From NCBI RefSeq assembly GCF_024679245.1, contig NC_090178.1:5345202-5409201 (forward strand): DNA of 64,000 nucleotides. The letters are read 5' to 3'. The notes beneath the pieces were generated by a model. The model saw only the letters and a list, made by a program, of their open reading frames with translations, made no database searches and was not told the origin of the DNA. Position numbers and translations under genes: made by a program. Shown piece after piece: positions 54,011-64,000 of this stretch; the stretch's first letter is position 1; the number at the start of each line of letters is the position of its first letter. The DNA comes from Pseudorasbora parva (Eukaryota > Chordata > Actinopteri > Cypriniformes > Gobionidae).

Positions 54011-54359
54011 ATGTCGTTGCGGGGCTCAGGGACAACATGTGCTGTTCGCGGGTGTACAAATAACCAGACTAAACTAATTCAGTGGCGTAAACGTGAGTGT
54101 TTTGAACATAACTAAGTCAGAGTGTTCCTGCCAACGATGGTACAGTTTCCATCGTCTCCCAATAGACGACGAACCAAAAAGAATATGGTTGAAGAACTTA
54201 AACTTAAAAAAAACATCCAAACATCTGTTTGTGTGATCGTTTCACTTCGTTGACAAGAAGCCAACACAGGATAACCCGTACCCAGCGCTTTTTCTGGGTT
54301 ACGAGAAGCCACCGGAGAAGAGACGCCGACCCAGGGCTAGACATGCTAAATTTATTTAA
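54011..54359 (+). pseudogene. THAP zinc-finger exon of the Harbinger-type element
   Basis: ATG 54011 reads MSLRGSGTTCAVRGCTNNQT, giving the first two Cys ligands. It continues to ECFEHN, where a +1 shift near 54110 moves the frame. There it gives SFHRLPIDDEPKRIWLKNLN (the conserved Phe, Pro and Trp), SKHLFV, and then TGA at 54234-54236 exactly where the third Cys ligand is expected. After that stop SFHFVDKKPTQDNPYPALF gives the His ligand and the C-terminal motif, ending at TAA 54357. The frame is otherwise intact for 82 codons. Three inactivating changes in 350 bases suggest a fairly recent death. It closely resembles the long THAP type (with extra Cys in the loop) found with Harbinger transposases in fish. 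Confidence 0.8.
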
Positions 54360-54698
54360 TTAAATGTTCTGGATACCACTGCTAACTGAATGTGCAAGTA
54401 AAAAATGTTTTGATAATTACTGTCTTTGTGTATTTATTTCTTCAGAATATCCGTGGACTAAAACTGATTGTATAGTGTAAACCAGGGCTATTCACATCTT
54501 AGGCTTTCATTGTGTTGTTGGCAAGGCTTCAAATTTTAAATTTGTACTTTTTTTTTTTACCAGATTGTGCCACAAGGGTTAAGTGAAAGTTCCTGTGAAG
54601 CAACATATGCAGAACATGAATGAATGACACACACTAAACATTTCAATTTAGTATTTATTAGTTAATTAATTAATAATCACTTTAATGCAGCAGCGTTA

Positions 54699-55617
54699 CG
54701 CCCGTTTCACACATACTCCGTCTGCAGTGCGTGTGCGTTGCGTATTTTTTTCCGTACCCATGTTAACGGATGACAGCGTTCACTGCACGCGGATGCAGTC
54801 CGTCAGTCCGTTCCAGGAGCGTTGGGTCTGCAGCAGTGCACGGATCGTTTTCGTACCGAGTCTATTTTTTGCTGCGCTGCGCTGCGTTGCGTTGCTGCAT
54901 TAAAGTGATAGAACATTTTTCGCATTTAAATAAACATGTACTGACGCGAAAATCTAGTAATTTCAAATCGGATGCATATCATTTAAAATATACTCGTTTC
55001 AAAGTCAACACATGGCTTTTTTTCTCAAGTAAAGCAACAAAACGACACCTTACCTGGCATTGAGGTAAAAAAAAATGTACCATAATGGAGAGCACTCGTA
55101 CTTTCTTGGAGGTGAAAAGCAAAGTTATTTTTGACCTGCAGGATTTCTTTTAAAAGGGTGTAAAAACGAAAGAAAAGACGAGAGTCGGCTGTTTTTGAAT
55201 AGACTATTCTAAGTTTCTAATTTAAAATGTTTATGATTTTAGGCTATAACCTATGTTTAAATGTTTTGCCTTTTGTGTGAGCTAAATCTAAAGTATATTT
55301 ATATATAAATATGAATTAATGAATTGAAAAAATGTTGTTTAAATGTAGGCTTGTAGCCTACATTAACCTGTCTACTCAGAAAGATTAAACAAAGAGAATT
55401 GCAATTCTGATGAGCTATGATCAGTAACAACTTCTGGATTTTAAATAAAAAATCATTAATAAATGCTGTGTTTGTGTATGTAAAAGCGGATCAGTTGCGG
55501 ACTGCAAACGCAGCATATGTAAAGCACTACAGGGTGTGGGGCTCCTGCAACGCACACGCAACGCAACGCGCACCGCACCGCACACGCACTGTACACGGAG
55601 TATGTGTGAAACGGGCG
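54699..55617. mobile_element. 919-bp element with TTA duplication, nested
   Basis: CGCCCGTTTCACACATACTC and its inverse at 55598-55617 begin inverted ends of about 45 bp that include GTGCGTGTGCG. TTA flanks both sides (54696-54698 and 55618-55620), as for PIF/Harbinger. Non-coding; the open frames here are from CG-rich repeats. Confidence 0.82.
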
Positions 55618-55620
55618 TTA

Positions 55621-55916
55621 TGATGGGATACGTGAAGGCTCTCGCTCGGCTCAACGTCCGCTATTAGATAAACTAGGTTGTTTCCAACATCCTTAAATAA
55701 CACCCGACCGACTTTATCACTATGCAAATACTGATACGCCTCTGAGCTTTTCAAATTGCTCATTGCCTTACCATCACAGGCTACTGAATCAAGAAAATAC
55801 GTGATACGAGGCCACTTTTTTACGTCATCTTCCCAACCAACTACAGCGGAGGGTAAAGGTACTGTTGTTTCACCATTTTTAAGTTCGTTGAGGTTGTGTT
55901 CCCACATAGTTAGCAC
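55621..55916 (-). pseudogene. Companion exon of the Harbinger-type element (YqaJ-associated type?)
   Basis: On the - strand a frame open from 55916 reads PRITYFLDSVACDGKAMSNL and then KSSEAYQYLHSDKVGRVLF and LIADVEPSESLH, where the nested 54699-55617 element cuts it. The K-SxEAYxY block followed by a beta-strand with ADVxPSxS is a pattern I associate with the second protein of fish ISL2EU/Harbinger elements, which in full-length form carries a YqaJ-like nuclease. Only this N-terminal part is present, and no nuclease motif is visible. The assignment rests on memory of the family. Confidence 0.5.
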
Positions 55917-57429
55917 GTTTGGATAGCTTGAATGACTGTCAATTGTTAAATGTCAATGTCGTCCCGCTTGTTTATTTCGAACCGGAAGACGCGCCCACTT
56001 TTGACGCAAGTGTTCATGGGGCGTAGGAAACTTGTGGATAAAGTTCTCTTAAGGCATATAGACTGTCTGATGGATACTCATCAAGATCGACATGTTGACA
56101 TACTTTTTGTGTGAGTTTATCCGTTCAAACCAAACGCAAGACTTGAAAGAACTCAATATTTGCGCGCTGTGAGACGTGCGCGCGCTGCGCACAGAGACAG
56201 ATCTTCTCTCACTGCAGAGGGTTCTCATTCGCGTCTTCTGGAGAATATACTGAGTGATGACGGCGAAAATGACTGGTCATACGGCAGCACTCGCATGCAT
56301 TGAACACAGTTTACAAATATAGACCGTTTTGCCCATGTTTTCTTTTATTATCGCTGTTGTAGTGCACGTGTATCCATCGACAGAACCATACATAAAGCAT
56401 TATTTTTCAAGTTACAACCAGTGCCGCCGCTCCCACCACGCGCTGGGGTCGAGCAGAACACACGCTACCCATAGCAACGCGTTATGACAACGACATTTCA
56501 GACTGACAGAGACAAGATAAACGGCTTTTCCGCCATTTGTTACTGTTTTGTACACTTTGTTATATTAATTATAATTCAAAATCTGTTTTATTCGCCACAA
56601 TATAGTAATGATAAATGTTGAGAGCGGCACTTTTGATTCATTTTCAAAAAGGGCAGGGGCTCAAACTAAGCCCTCCCTTCTGCAGTGCACTTGCCCGGTG
56701 TGTGTAACGTGTCCATGGTCCTGACTCCTGTCACACAATGCGGCGAAATCTCCGACAGGGCTTTAACAGTCTAACGTTACAGTGAATGAGAGTATGAGCC
56801 GAGCCGAAACGAACGCACGTGCAGGCCATAGTGTGACATCCGTTAACCATAGTGTAAACATAGATGACGTCACGGGTTTTTATATAAAAGAAAGAACGTA
56901 GCCTTCGTTTGTATGTAGGCCTAGGCAATTTATACATTTATAATACTTACTAAAATATAATTCATATTATTTTATTACTGTTGTATTAGTTGTTTGAAAA
57001 GTAAAAAAAGAAATTGGTCGGTCTTAAAGCCAATTTACAACCGGCAAGTCGGTCGGACTAAAAGGAAAAAAAAATAAAAAATTGAGTCGGCCCTAAATTG
57101 ACAGGGTCGGTCGGGTTACGGCAAACAAGAATATTTTTAAGGATGGCCTAACTTCAACCTGCTGGAACTAGTTTAGCCGTGTGTCTCCCTGAAAATAATT
57201 GCACACCTTAGAACATTCGTCAGCCAATCAGATTCAAGCATTCAATAGCCCTGTAGTACAATTTCAATTGATGTTCTTTGCATATTATTTCCCAGTAACA
57301 TTAGCATGCTAAAAACTTCCAACTTTACCTGAAAGACAGTCAAACCAGTTGTTGTCCAGGCTGAACTAGAACCGGTTTAGAAACTAATTTAAATCACCAA
57401 GAAAATCCAGAGACCGCATTTCCCACATG

Positions 57430-57512
57430 CCAGTTGCCGCTTCCTGCTCTCCTCAGTTGTAAGTCGCTTTGGATAAACGCGTCTGCCCACTGCATAAATG
57501 TAAATGTAATGC
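57430..57512 (+). mobile_element. SINE/L2 3' tail
   Basis: GTTGTAAGTCGCTTTGGATA, then AACGCGTCTGCCCACTGCAT and AAATGTAAATGTAATG, is the conserved tail of teleost tRNA-derived SINEs and their L2 partners. The head is missing. Confidence 0.75.
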
Positions 57513-58419
57513 CACCTTAATTTATGTTTGTTTTATACTTGCATTTTTCGTTCTTGCTCTGGTCTGAATACTGTTTAATTTCATTTAAAGGATTTGTTGC
57601 TAGGAAAATAAAATGTACATTTATATTGTTTGTTAATGTTTCATTTTATTTTCCAGTATTATTACTAAATGTAATAATTAAATGTGACTTCTACACCAAT
57701 GCGACTTATGTGATTACATCCTAGTGATTATTCATTACAAATTTAGCATTTTATTAATTAAGGCAACGTTATACGTACAAAATGCGATCTCACACCCAAT
57801 TCATATGCATGAGGTGGCTAATTCATGCGATTACCATTCATACCATTTGTCTAAACTGCAGTGATGACTAGGGCAGGGTTGTTGTAAGTCATTAGTTCGA
57901 AATCATACGAATTGGGCAACTCGTCAAATACGTACATAAAAAAAAGCCTCATAAGTGAGGTTGTATGAATTATCCACCTTGTAAAATGCATACGAATGAG
58001 ATTGGCAAAAGAGATTGATATTTATTAGCCTATATGTTTAGTAGGGGTTAGAGCAGCATGATTAATTGTTAAAAGTTTGCAATCTTGATTCAAACCCCCC
58101 TGCGATCTTATTTCTAAATGACGACAATTACCATGGCTGTTTCACTCCACGTGTCAGTGGAGCGTGAGCAGCTCGTAGTTTTTGTTGCCCTTGTAAATGA
58201 ATGAGAGTCGGCCATTACGCTTCTGATGTGAACGTTGTCATTCTTTACTGTAGGCAGCGAAAACATGTGCTGAATCAGGCTTTAAACCAAAGACTTTAGG
58301 GACTTTGGTTACCCCTTTAAAGTATGATCATCGCACTGCAACATTCAAATCCGTGTTCACGTTGCCGCTGATCAGCTTGACACTTGTATTAATTCAAGTC
58401 ATCGCTTATCGCAACACTA
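57513..58419. other. Intronic DNA, nothing recognised
   Basis: Inverted-looking pieces around ATTCATGCGATTACCATTCA and CATACGAATGAGATTGGC at 57820-58000 suggest a decayed fold-back repeat, but no ends could be set. Confidence 0.45.
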
Positions 58420-59210
58420 AGGGTGCGTTCACACTTGTAGTTCAGTTAGTTTGGTTCGTTTGGTCCGGACCAAAAAACAAAAACAAAACATAGTCCTGGT
58501 CCGATTAGCGTTCACACTGGCATTTTTAACAGCGAACCCTAAAGTTACCGAACCAAAGGCTCAGGGGGACGATCGCAACCTGATTGGTCGGCACGTGACG
58601 TAGGAGCTTGCTTACCGAACATTCAAAACAATGCATAATCATTTTATTGCTGTACATATGGCATTATTTTTACCCGCTGAGAACTCATGATTCAAAACAG
58701 AACCAGGATTTCCTCCGTTGTATGCAGAAAAGAGACGGCAGTTCTGTTGTCTGTACTGTCAAGTGGGCAACACAGGTCCTTTGAAGAGAAGAACCGGGTA
58801 AGCTTTTTGTGCGTTTTTTCAAGCATTTTCGAAACATGCTCGTCGGACCAAATATTGATAAGGCGCTACCTCGTTGCTCTACATTTGCCCTCTAACGTTA
58901 TTCATTTTGAATACACGATGGCACGTCGTCAAATCAACTGACTATGCGTTGCATCTTGTGACATTATGTCCGGTTTTTGGTCCGTTTACATGTCTTTGGT
59001 CCATGTTGTGTTCATATATCAATCGAACCGCACCAGAGCTCGTTTGGAAGCAGGCCGAGACCCATCTTTTTAGCGGTCTCGTCCGCTTGTTTGGTGCGCA
59101 CTAGGGTTCGGATGCCAGCGTTCACATATGTTCAAATGAACCGCACTAAACGAGCAATCGTACCAGGGTTCATTTTAATCGAACCAAACATGACAAGTTT
59201 GAACTAAGTT
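58420..59210. mobile_element. Inverted-repeat element, GTTCACACTTG type
   Basis: The left part (GGGTGCGTTCACACTTGTAG, GTTTGGTCCGGACCAAA) and the right part (GAACCAAACATGACAAGTTT) are imperfect inverted copies, with repeated GAACC/GGTTC motifs inside. It is related by end sequence to 35453-36092. No TTAA remains. Confidence 0.55.
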
Positions 59211-59610
59211 AGTCAGATTCTTCTTCAGTATGTGGAACCCCTGGCGTTTTAGCTTGTATGTAAATGTGTGGTATTGTGGATTTTTTTTGTTTTTTGTTGC
59301 GTTTATATTGGTATTACTGTATTGGTTTTATGTTTGTTTTTTGGACCGTGTGTGTCCTGAATGAAAGTTTTGATTCATTGATGGTTGATTGATTGGTTGA
59401 TTGATTGATTACGCCAGGAGGTGGCGACAAGAAAAGTGTTTGTCATTGAATCCTTCATTCAAGAGATTCATTCACAAACGCTGATTCATCCAATAATGAA
59501 GCAAGTCTTTATTAATGAGACAAGACTCCTCCGTTCAAATTAATGTATTTATGCCAGAGCCAGGAATTTACCAGAATATGCCAGAAATGTATGTCTAGTT
59601 GTCTACTGTT
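59211..59610. other. Intronic DNA, nothing recognised
   Basis: Short TTGATTGATTGATT run near 59385-59410. No exon. Confidence 0.5.
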
Positions 59611-60135
59611 TTCTTTCTCTCTTTCTTTCTCTCTCTTCTCTCTCTTTCTCTCTTTCTTTCTCTCTTTCTTTCTTCCTTCCTTCCTTCCTTCCTTCCTTCC
59701 TTCCTTCCTTCCTTCCTTCCTTCCTTCCTTCCTTCCTTCCTTCCTTCCTTCCTTCCTTCCTTCCTTCCCTCCCTCCCTCCCTCCCTCCCTCCCTCCTTCC
59801 CTCCTTCCTTCCTTCCTTCCTTCCTTCCTTCCTTCCTTCCTTCCTTCCTTCCTTCCTTCCTTCCTTCCTTCCCTCCCTCCCTCCCTCCCTCCCTCCCTCC
59901 CTCCCTCCCTCCCTCCCTCCCTCCTTCCCTCCTTCCTTCCTTCCTTCCTTCCTTCCTTCCTTCCTTCCTTCCTTCCTTCCTTCCTTCCTTCCTTCCTTCC
60001 TTCCTTCCTTCCTTCCTTCCTTCCTTCCTTCCTTCCTTCCTTCCTTCCTTCCTTCCTTCCTTCCTTCCGACCGACCGACCGACCGACCGACCGACCGACC
60101 GACCGACCGACCGACCGACCGACCGACCGACCGAC
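59611..60135. repeat. (CTTC)n/(CCCT)n array followed by (GACC)n
   Basis: TTTC-rich start (59611-59675), (CTTC)n to 59767, (CCTC)n block, (CTTC)n, second (CCTC)n block (59872-59925), (CTTC)n to 60067, then 17 GACC units to 60135. From about 59625 to 60067 the + strand has no purine. The long S/F/L/P or K/E/G/R open frames are translations of the array. Confidence 0.97.
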
Positions 60136-60138
60136 CCG

Positions 60139-60212
60139 TGGGAGAATCGCAATCTCAATTTTAAACACAAAAATCGTGATTCTCAATTTATCCAGAATCA
60201 TGCAGCTCTAGC
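60139..60212. mobile_element. hAT-type end fragment
   Basis: AATCGCAATCTCAATTTTAA and ATTTATCCAGAATCATGCAG followed by CTCTA read, inverted, as TAGAGCTGCATGATTCTGGA, a common teleost hAT end. Confidence 0.55.
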
Positions 60213-60789
60213 ATCAGCCAATAATCGTATCGACCAATAAATGAATTATTTTCACATTGGCTGATCAGCCAATTTGTTTAAAACAGCCACTGATCAGGGC
60301 TGAATATATTCTGTCAATCAAAAGGGGGTGGAAAAAAGTGTCAGACTGCAACCCATACTGTGTGTGAACTGTGCAGAAAATGTCTTGTGTTGAATTTAGA
60401 GCAAGTTAACACGACAATAAAGCATTAACGGTTAAAAGCAAAGTTAAAGCTGGATATGTTGTTGCCGAATCTTGAGCAATATTTAACCTGTCCGGCAATG
60501 TGCCAAGGTTACATCCACCTCTGGGATGCTCGGATCACAATGTTATTCATCTGTTACCAAAATATAGGCAGCTATTAAAGAGGATTAAGCCTGCCGTTCA
60601 GCATGTTTAAACGTGGTCCAGAGATTTGGCAGAAGAGCTAAGAGGCTGTTTTGAGTGTACTGAATGGGGCTTTTTTTTTTAACAATGACTGTTGTAGTAA
60701 TTATGAATTTTTGAGTGATACAATAACCTGCTATGTCAATTTCTGTTTAAATTCTGTTGTTCAAACAAAGAATATCAGAGTCTACCCAA
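60213..60789. other. Intronic DNA, nothing recognised
   Basis: No exon or clear element end. Confidence 0.5.
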
Positions 60790-61025
60790 ATACACTGAAC
60801 AAAATTATAAACGCAACACTTTTTTCCCTGTTTTTCATGAGCTGAACTCAAAGATCTAAGACTTTATGTACACAAAAGCCTATTTCTGTCAAATATTGTT
60901 CACAAATCTGTCTAAATCTGTGAAGTGAGCACTTCTCCTTTGCCGAGATAATCCATTCACCTCACAGGTGTGGCATAAAGATGCTGATTAGGCAGCATGA
61001 TTATTGCACAGGTGTCCACATGGAG

Positions 61026-62140
61026 ACGTGTTTAGCTGTGTATGTTAAAAAATTGTACCATATTAGTGTTTCGTCCAGACGCATCTGCATTTTAGCAGCC
61101 TGAAACCGGGTCCCAGAGTGGATAAATCTGAAACGGACACCCCTGCGTTTTCGTGTGTACAGTCAATCCGTATATTTTGTGAAACGTTGATGTCATCATA
61201 CCACATCCCGCACAGTAAAGACTAGAAGGCAGTTCAACTTACGGGCACAGGGCATGCGCACATCAATATTGCGTAATTTAATTACCGTATGTTTGCATTA
61301 TTGTAAGGGTATGGTTTAGAGTTGGGCCAGGTGTAGGCGTTAAAAAAACACATTCTGCTAAGTAGCAAATAAATGTATTATTTTATCGTGAGATTTTGCC
61401 TCACTTCCGACTATTACTGTACCCCTTCTAGCCACGACTCTTCTTCTCCGTTTTTAGCTTATTTCTGTGGCAGAATTACAGCGCCACACACTGGTCTGGC
61501 ATGTATACCACATTGTTTTGAGTCGGTTTCAGTGGTTTCGTGTGTACGCAGATATTTTTTTGAGATGAGGGGAAAAAAAAGATTGGATAGGGAACACTCT
61601 AGCTGGACAAGGCAGACCCACATTAAGATGTTTGGTCTGGAAACTCACCATTGACAGCTCAATCCGAGGGGCGGGATAAACGGTTGTCTTTCAAACTCCC
61701 TCTGCACGCGATAGGATAGCGCTACAACCAACCAGAGCAACGAAGGTGAAGCGGCGCTCGTTGACAGATTAAACTTTTGCTGTATCCGGTCGGCAAAACT
61801 CAGAACACATCTTTCCTTTTTAAGAATGACTTCAGTGCCGTTCTTTGTTCTTTTCTCAGAGAAAAGCTTAACTCCAAGTCTTCCAGAGTCGCGGTCAAAG
61901 CTGATTCGAAAGACCGCCGTTCGCCAGTTTCTGTGTTTACTAGAAGCACGCAAACACAACTTGGCCGTCATTATGTTAAGCCCCGCCCACCGACTCTATA
62001 CACGATGTGATTGGCCTGATCAGAGTTTGTTTTTTACAGCTTAGAACTGTATTGAGAGTGGCTAGACGGCACTCGCGGCAGTTTAGATTCGCTGCCGCTA
62101 GGGTGCGGCTAGTTTTCTAGGCTATCTAGCTTGTGGATGT
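61026..62140. mobile_element. Insertion of about 1.1 kb inside the Tc1 element
   Basis: Bounded by CCACATGGAGACG and TGTGGATGTGG, weak inverted ends. It holds typical dispersed sequence (GAAACCGGGTCCCAGAGTGG, TTTTCGTGTGTAC twice, and CACGCGATAGGATAGCGCTA). It may be more than one element. No coding frame is credible. Confidence 0.5.
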
Positions 62141-62176
62141 GGCCTAAAATGTGCAGTTTTATCTCACAGCACAAAG

Positions 62177-62263
62177 ATGTTGCAAGCTTTGAGGGAGCGT
62201 GCAATTGGTGTGCTGACTGCAGGAATGTCCAACAGAGCTGCTGTCCATGAATTGAATGTTCAC
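62177..62263 (+). pseudogene. Tc1 transposase N-terminus, truncated
   Basis: ATG 62177 reads MLQALRERAIGVLTAGMSNR then AAVHELNVH, the first helix-turn-helix of a Tc1 transposase that binds the inverted repeat. The next codons leave the family, so catalytic domains are missing. Confidence 0.7.
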
Positions 62264-63015
62264 AGTAGGTACTTCCTCTATATATAAACCAGTTTTCATA
62301 AAAGTAGAGTAGATCATAACTTAGAGTAGATCCATAAAAAGTCAAGACAACTTTTGGCTCGTCTTATGAAACTCAAACCTCAACAAAAAAAATGTTAGCA
62401 AAATAAACCTCATTCATTTTAAGGTTATTCGGGTACATTCAGATTTCTGGTACAAGAAACCTTGACTAACATTGTAAGTGCATCGCAGGGAAAGGGTAAA
62501 AAGTCCTTTTAATTAACATCACATCGTTTTCTCATCTCTTTGGCTATTAACTGGAAAGATGTGCAAAAAAAACACGAACATGTGAAGTCAATGAGTTCTT
62601 TAGATCACAGCTCGTATGAAGGCTTCATTTTTGTAGCAATGTGATGTTGACATTTGGTATGCGCTAATGACCGGTTTTAATTGGTTGTGCTCAGTGTGTG
62701 TTGGCGCTCTGAACGCAGGTAACATGTTTACACTATCAGGCCTCACACTGTTTTCTCGTCTCTCGACACGTGCCAACATGCCCATATGCCTCGAGACGCG
62801 TGGCACTCTGAATAATTCACAGCCTCTCCCGGGGCACATTGTTTGGTGTTTGAGGGCCTTCACAACGGGCACGGTGCCAGCGTGAAGGTTAAATGACCTC
62901 ATAAAAGCTGAGGGAATCTGGCTCTGCTATTTTGAGTCTTTTTATATAACACTGATATAGGGATGGGCCCAATGAGCACAAAGTAATTCTTTATCACGGT
63001 TAAAGTAACGCAGTA
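62264..63015. other. Intronic DNA, nothing recognised
   Basis: No exon recognised. Overlapping small open frames at 62600-62902 (-) and 62667-62885 (+) mirror one another and lack domains. Confidence 0.45.
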
Positions 63016-63017
63016 GT

Positions 63018-63019
63018 TT

Positions 63020-63071
<52 letters not shown>

Positions 63072-63072
63072 T
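63018..63072. repeat. (TA)n microsatellite
   Basis: About 27 TA units with one break. Confidence 0.95.
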
Positions 63073-63456
63073 ATTTGTTTTCATGATCAAGTAAAACTAA
63101 ACTGAATTAAATTATGTTTGTATTTATTTGATGATCTAATGAGACTAAATTGTAGTGATTTTTAGTAGTAATGTTTATTATATTTTAGTATAATTTTGAT
63201 AATCCAGTGAAACCAAGCTAAAATTACTTCATTGTTTATTTTTTTATTTGTTTGTGTATTTATTTTAATTTTGATATTCTAGTCAAACTAAGCAAGTTAC
63301 TCATTTTTTATGTTTATTTATAATTTTTTGATAGTCCAATGAAACTAAAATTAACTTATTTAAAAAATATATATAAATTATTTGATAATCCAAAAAATAT
63401 TTTAATTTGTTTTATTTACATTTTTATAATGTTTTTTTTTTAAATATTAACACCGA
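63073..63456. other. AT-rich intronic DNA with loose tandem pattern
   Basis: A phrase like TTTGATAATCCAGTGAAACCAAGCTAAA recurs loosely near 63110, 63195, 63270, 63330 and 63380, suggesting a very old 60-80 bp minisatellite. Confidence 0.4.
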
Positions 63457-63749
63457 GGCTGTCAAACAATTAATTGTGATTAATCACATCCAAAACAAAG
63501 TTTGTGTTTTGTGTAATATGTGTGTGTGTATTATTTTATTACACACAGACGCACAGGCATATTTTTGTATTTGTGTTTGTATATAATTTATATTATATAT
63601 AAATATAAATATTTCATATATGAATATAACACATTTGTTTTAAATATATACATCCATGTGTGATTATTTATGTATACATAATAATTATGCACAGTACACA
63701 CACATATTGCACAAATACAATTATTTTTTGGATGTGATTGTTTGACAGC
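63457..63749. mobile_element. hAT-type MITE (GCTGTCAAACAAT ends)
   Basis: GCTGTCAAACAATTAATTGT with GATTAATCACATCCAAAA on the left is inverted at the right as TTGGATGTGATTGTTTGACAGC. The A/T and TGTG-rich middle is typical of a very common zebrafish-like repeat. Non-coding. Confidence 0.75.
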
Positions 63750-64000
63750 ATTAATGCACCAAATGTAACCAAACACAGGGTTTAAACGACTTTTAACTTA
63801 ACATTGTCTTTGTGTGAGATGCTAAAAAGTGTTTTTGTAAAATTGCATATAATTGTAAAAATACTAGGCTGTATTTGAATGTTTGTCAGTGGAGAATCGT
63901 TCCCATTTCCTCCATTATGATGTAGAGCTGGAAGTGAAGGGTTGAGCTGGATTAATGGATCTTCCTATAATGGCTTCGGTCCTCCATTACTTCCTTGTAG

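Larger units (their letters stand above)
53112..57148. mobile_element. PIF/Harbinger or ISL2EU-like element, 4.0 kb
   Basis: The left end GGCCATCCTTAAAAATATT is inverted at the right (AATATTTTTAAGGATGGCC). The 3-bp TAA duplication (53109-53111 and 57149-57151) fits PIF/Harbinger. It carries a THAP exon on + (54011-54359), a companion exon on - (55621-55916) and a nested 919-bp element (54699-55617). A THAP protein plus a second, oppositely oriented protein is known from ISL2EU/Harbinger-type elements. The DDE transposase itself was not recognised, perhaps in 56000-57000, which is decayed. Confidence 0.8.
52606..57283. mobile_element. Inverted-repeat repeat split by the Harbinger-type element
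   Basis: GTCCATTGAATTA with AGAAAATA and TATTTTCTAATAATTCAATA (52606-52685) form a hairpin at its left. The right part (57152-57283, GCCAATCAGATTCAAGCATT, CAATAGCCCTGTAGTA) is the usual other end of a common cyprinid repeat as I remember it. The interruption lies exactly at the TAA duplication of 53112-57148. Confidence 0.6.
60793..62263 (+). mobile_element. Tc1-type element, 5' part, interrupted
   Basis: The left end CACTGAACAAAATTATAAAC follows TA at 60791-60792, as in a common fish Tc1 family. Its sequence runs to about 61025, stops at a 1.1 kb insertion, and resumes at 62141 with AAAATGTGCAGTTTTATC and the transposase start. The rest of the element is absent after 62263. Confidence 0.75.

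Noticed and set aside
54685..55063. Two + strand open frames rich in Arg, Cys and Ser
   Set aside because: They lie in the CG-rich inverted-repeat element 54699-55617 and its flank and carry no domain.
59512..60240. Open frames of 191-229 codons, Lys/Glu/Gly/Arg or Leu/Pro/Ser/Phe
   Set aside because: Translations of (CTTC)n/(CCTC)n/(GACC)n on both strands; no non-repeat protein sequence.

Overview
The window looks like vertebrate, most likely cyprinid fish, chromosomal DNA. The reasons are very low coding density, long (CA)n, (TA)n and (GATA)n arrays, and a dense layer of teleost-type DNA transposons: Tc1/mariner with DD34E transposase relics, hAT, PIF/Harbinger, and a large group of inverted-repeat elements flanked by TTAA. 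There is also the fold-back element beginning AGGGATAGTTCACCC, which I know as very common in cyprinids. No bacterial or viral genes were seen.

Only one host gene is supported. The first coding exon of a Na+/H+ exchanger of the NHE1 type (slc9a1) lies at 28942-29209 on the + strand and ends in a GTGAGT splice donor. No further exon of it was found before the right edge, so 29210-64000 (about 34.8 kb) is inferred to be part of intron 1. Bases 28080-28941 would hold the 5' UTR and proximal promoter, and 1-28079 is intergenic.

Layout of 1-28079: Tc1 relic (1-758); fold-back TTAA element (2160-2447); a 1 kb GATA/GATG/GACG array (3746-4806); an old repeat holding a TTAA element with a broken THAP-domain exon (5704-7925); a second TTAA/THAP element with a hAT insertion (8052-10183); a nearly full-length Tc1 (11667-13309); a tandem duplication rich in (TG)n (15037-16333); a three-layer nest (17280-19645) with a partial inverted copy at 22060-22510; and Tc1 relics at 24590 and 25731.

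Layout of the intron: a TTAA element nested in another (29282-31323); a five-layer nest (36661-42772) that includes a 1.3 kb element with arms of about 356 bp; a broken hAT transposase (42773-44835); second copies of both TTAA/THAP families (47825-48976 and 49472-51016); a 4 kb PIF/Harbinger or ISL2EU-like element with its own THAP exon and an antisense companion exon (53112-57148); a 0.5 kb polypyrimidine array (59611-60135); and an interrupted Tc1 (60793-62263).

The clearest theme is the TTAA-target elements. At least nine different terminal sequences, most starting AGG or AGC or GGG next to TTAA, occur here, and two of these families carry degenerate THAP zinc-finger exons. TTAA duplications together with THAP proteins point to the Kolobok superfamily. 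All transposase genes seen are broken. Boundaries were read by eye, and family names rest on recalled features of each superfamily, not on database searches.
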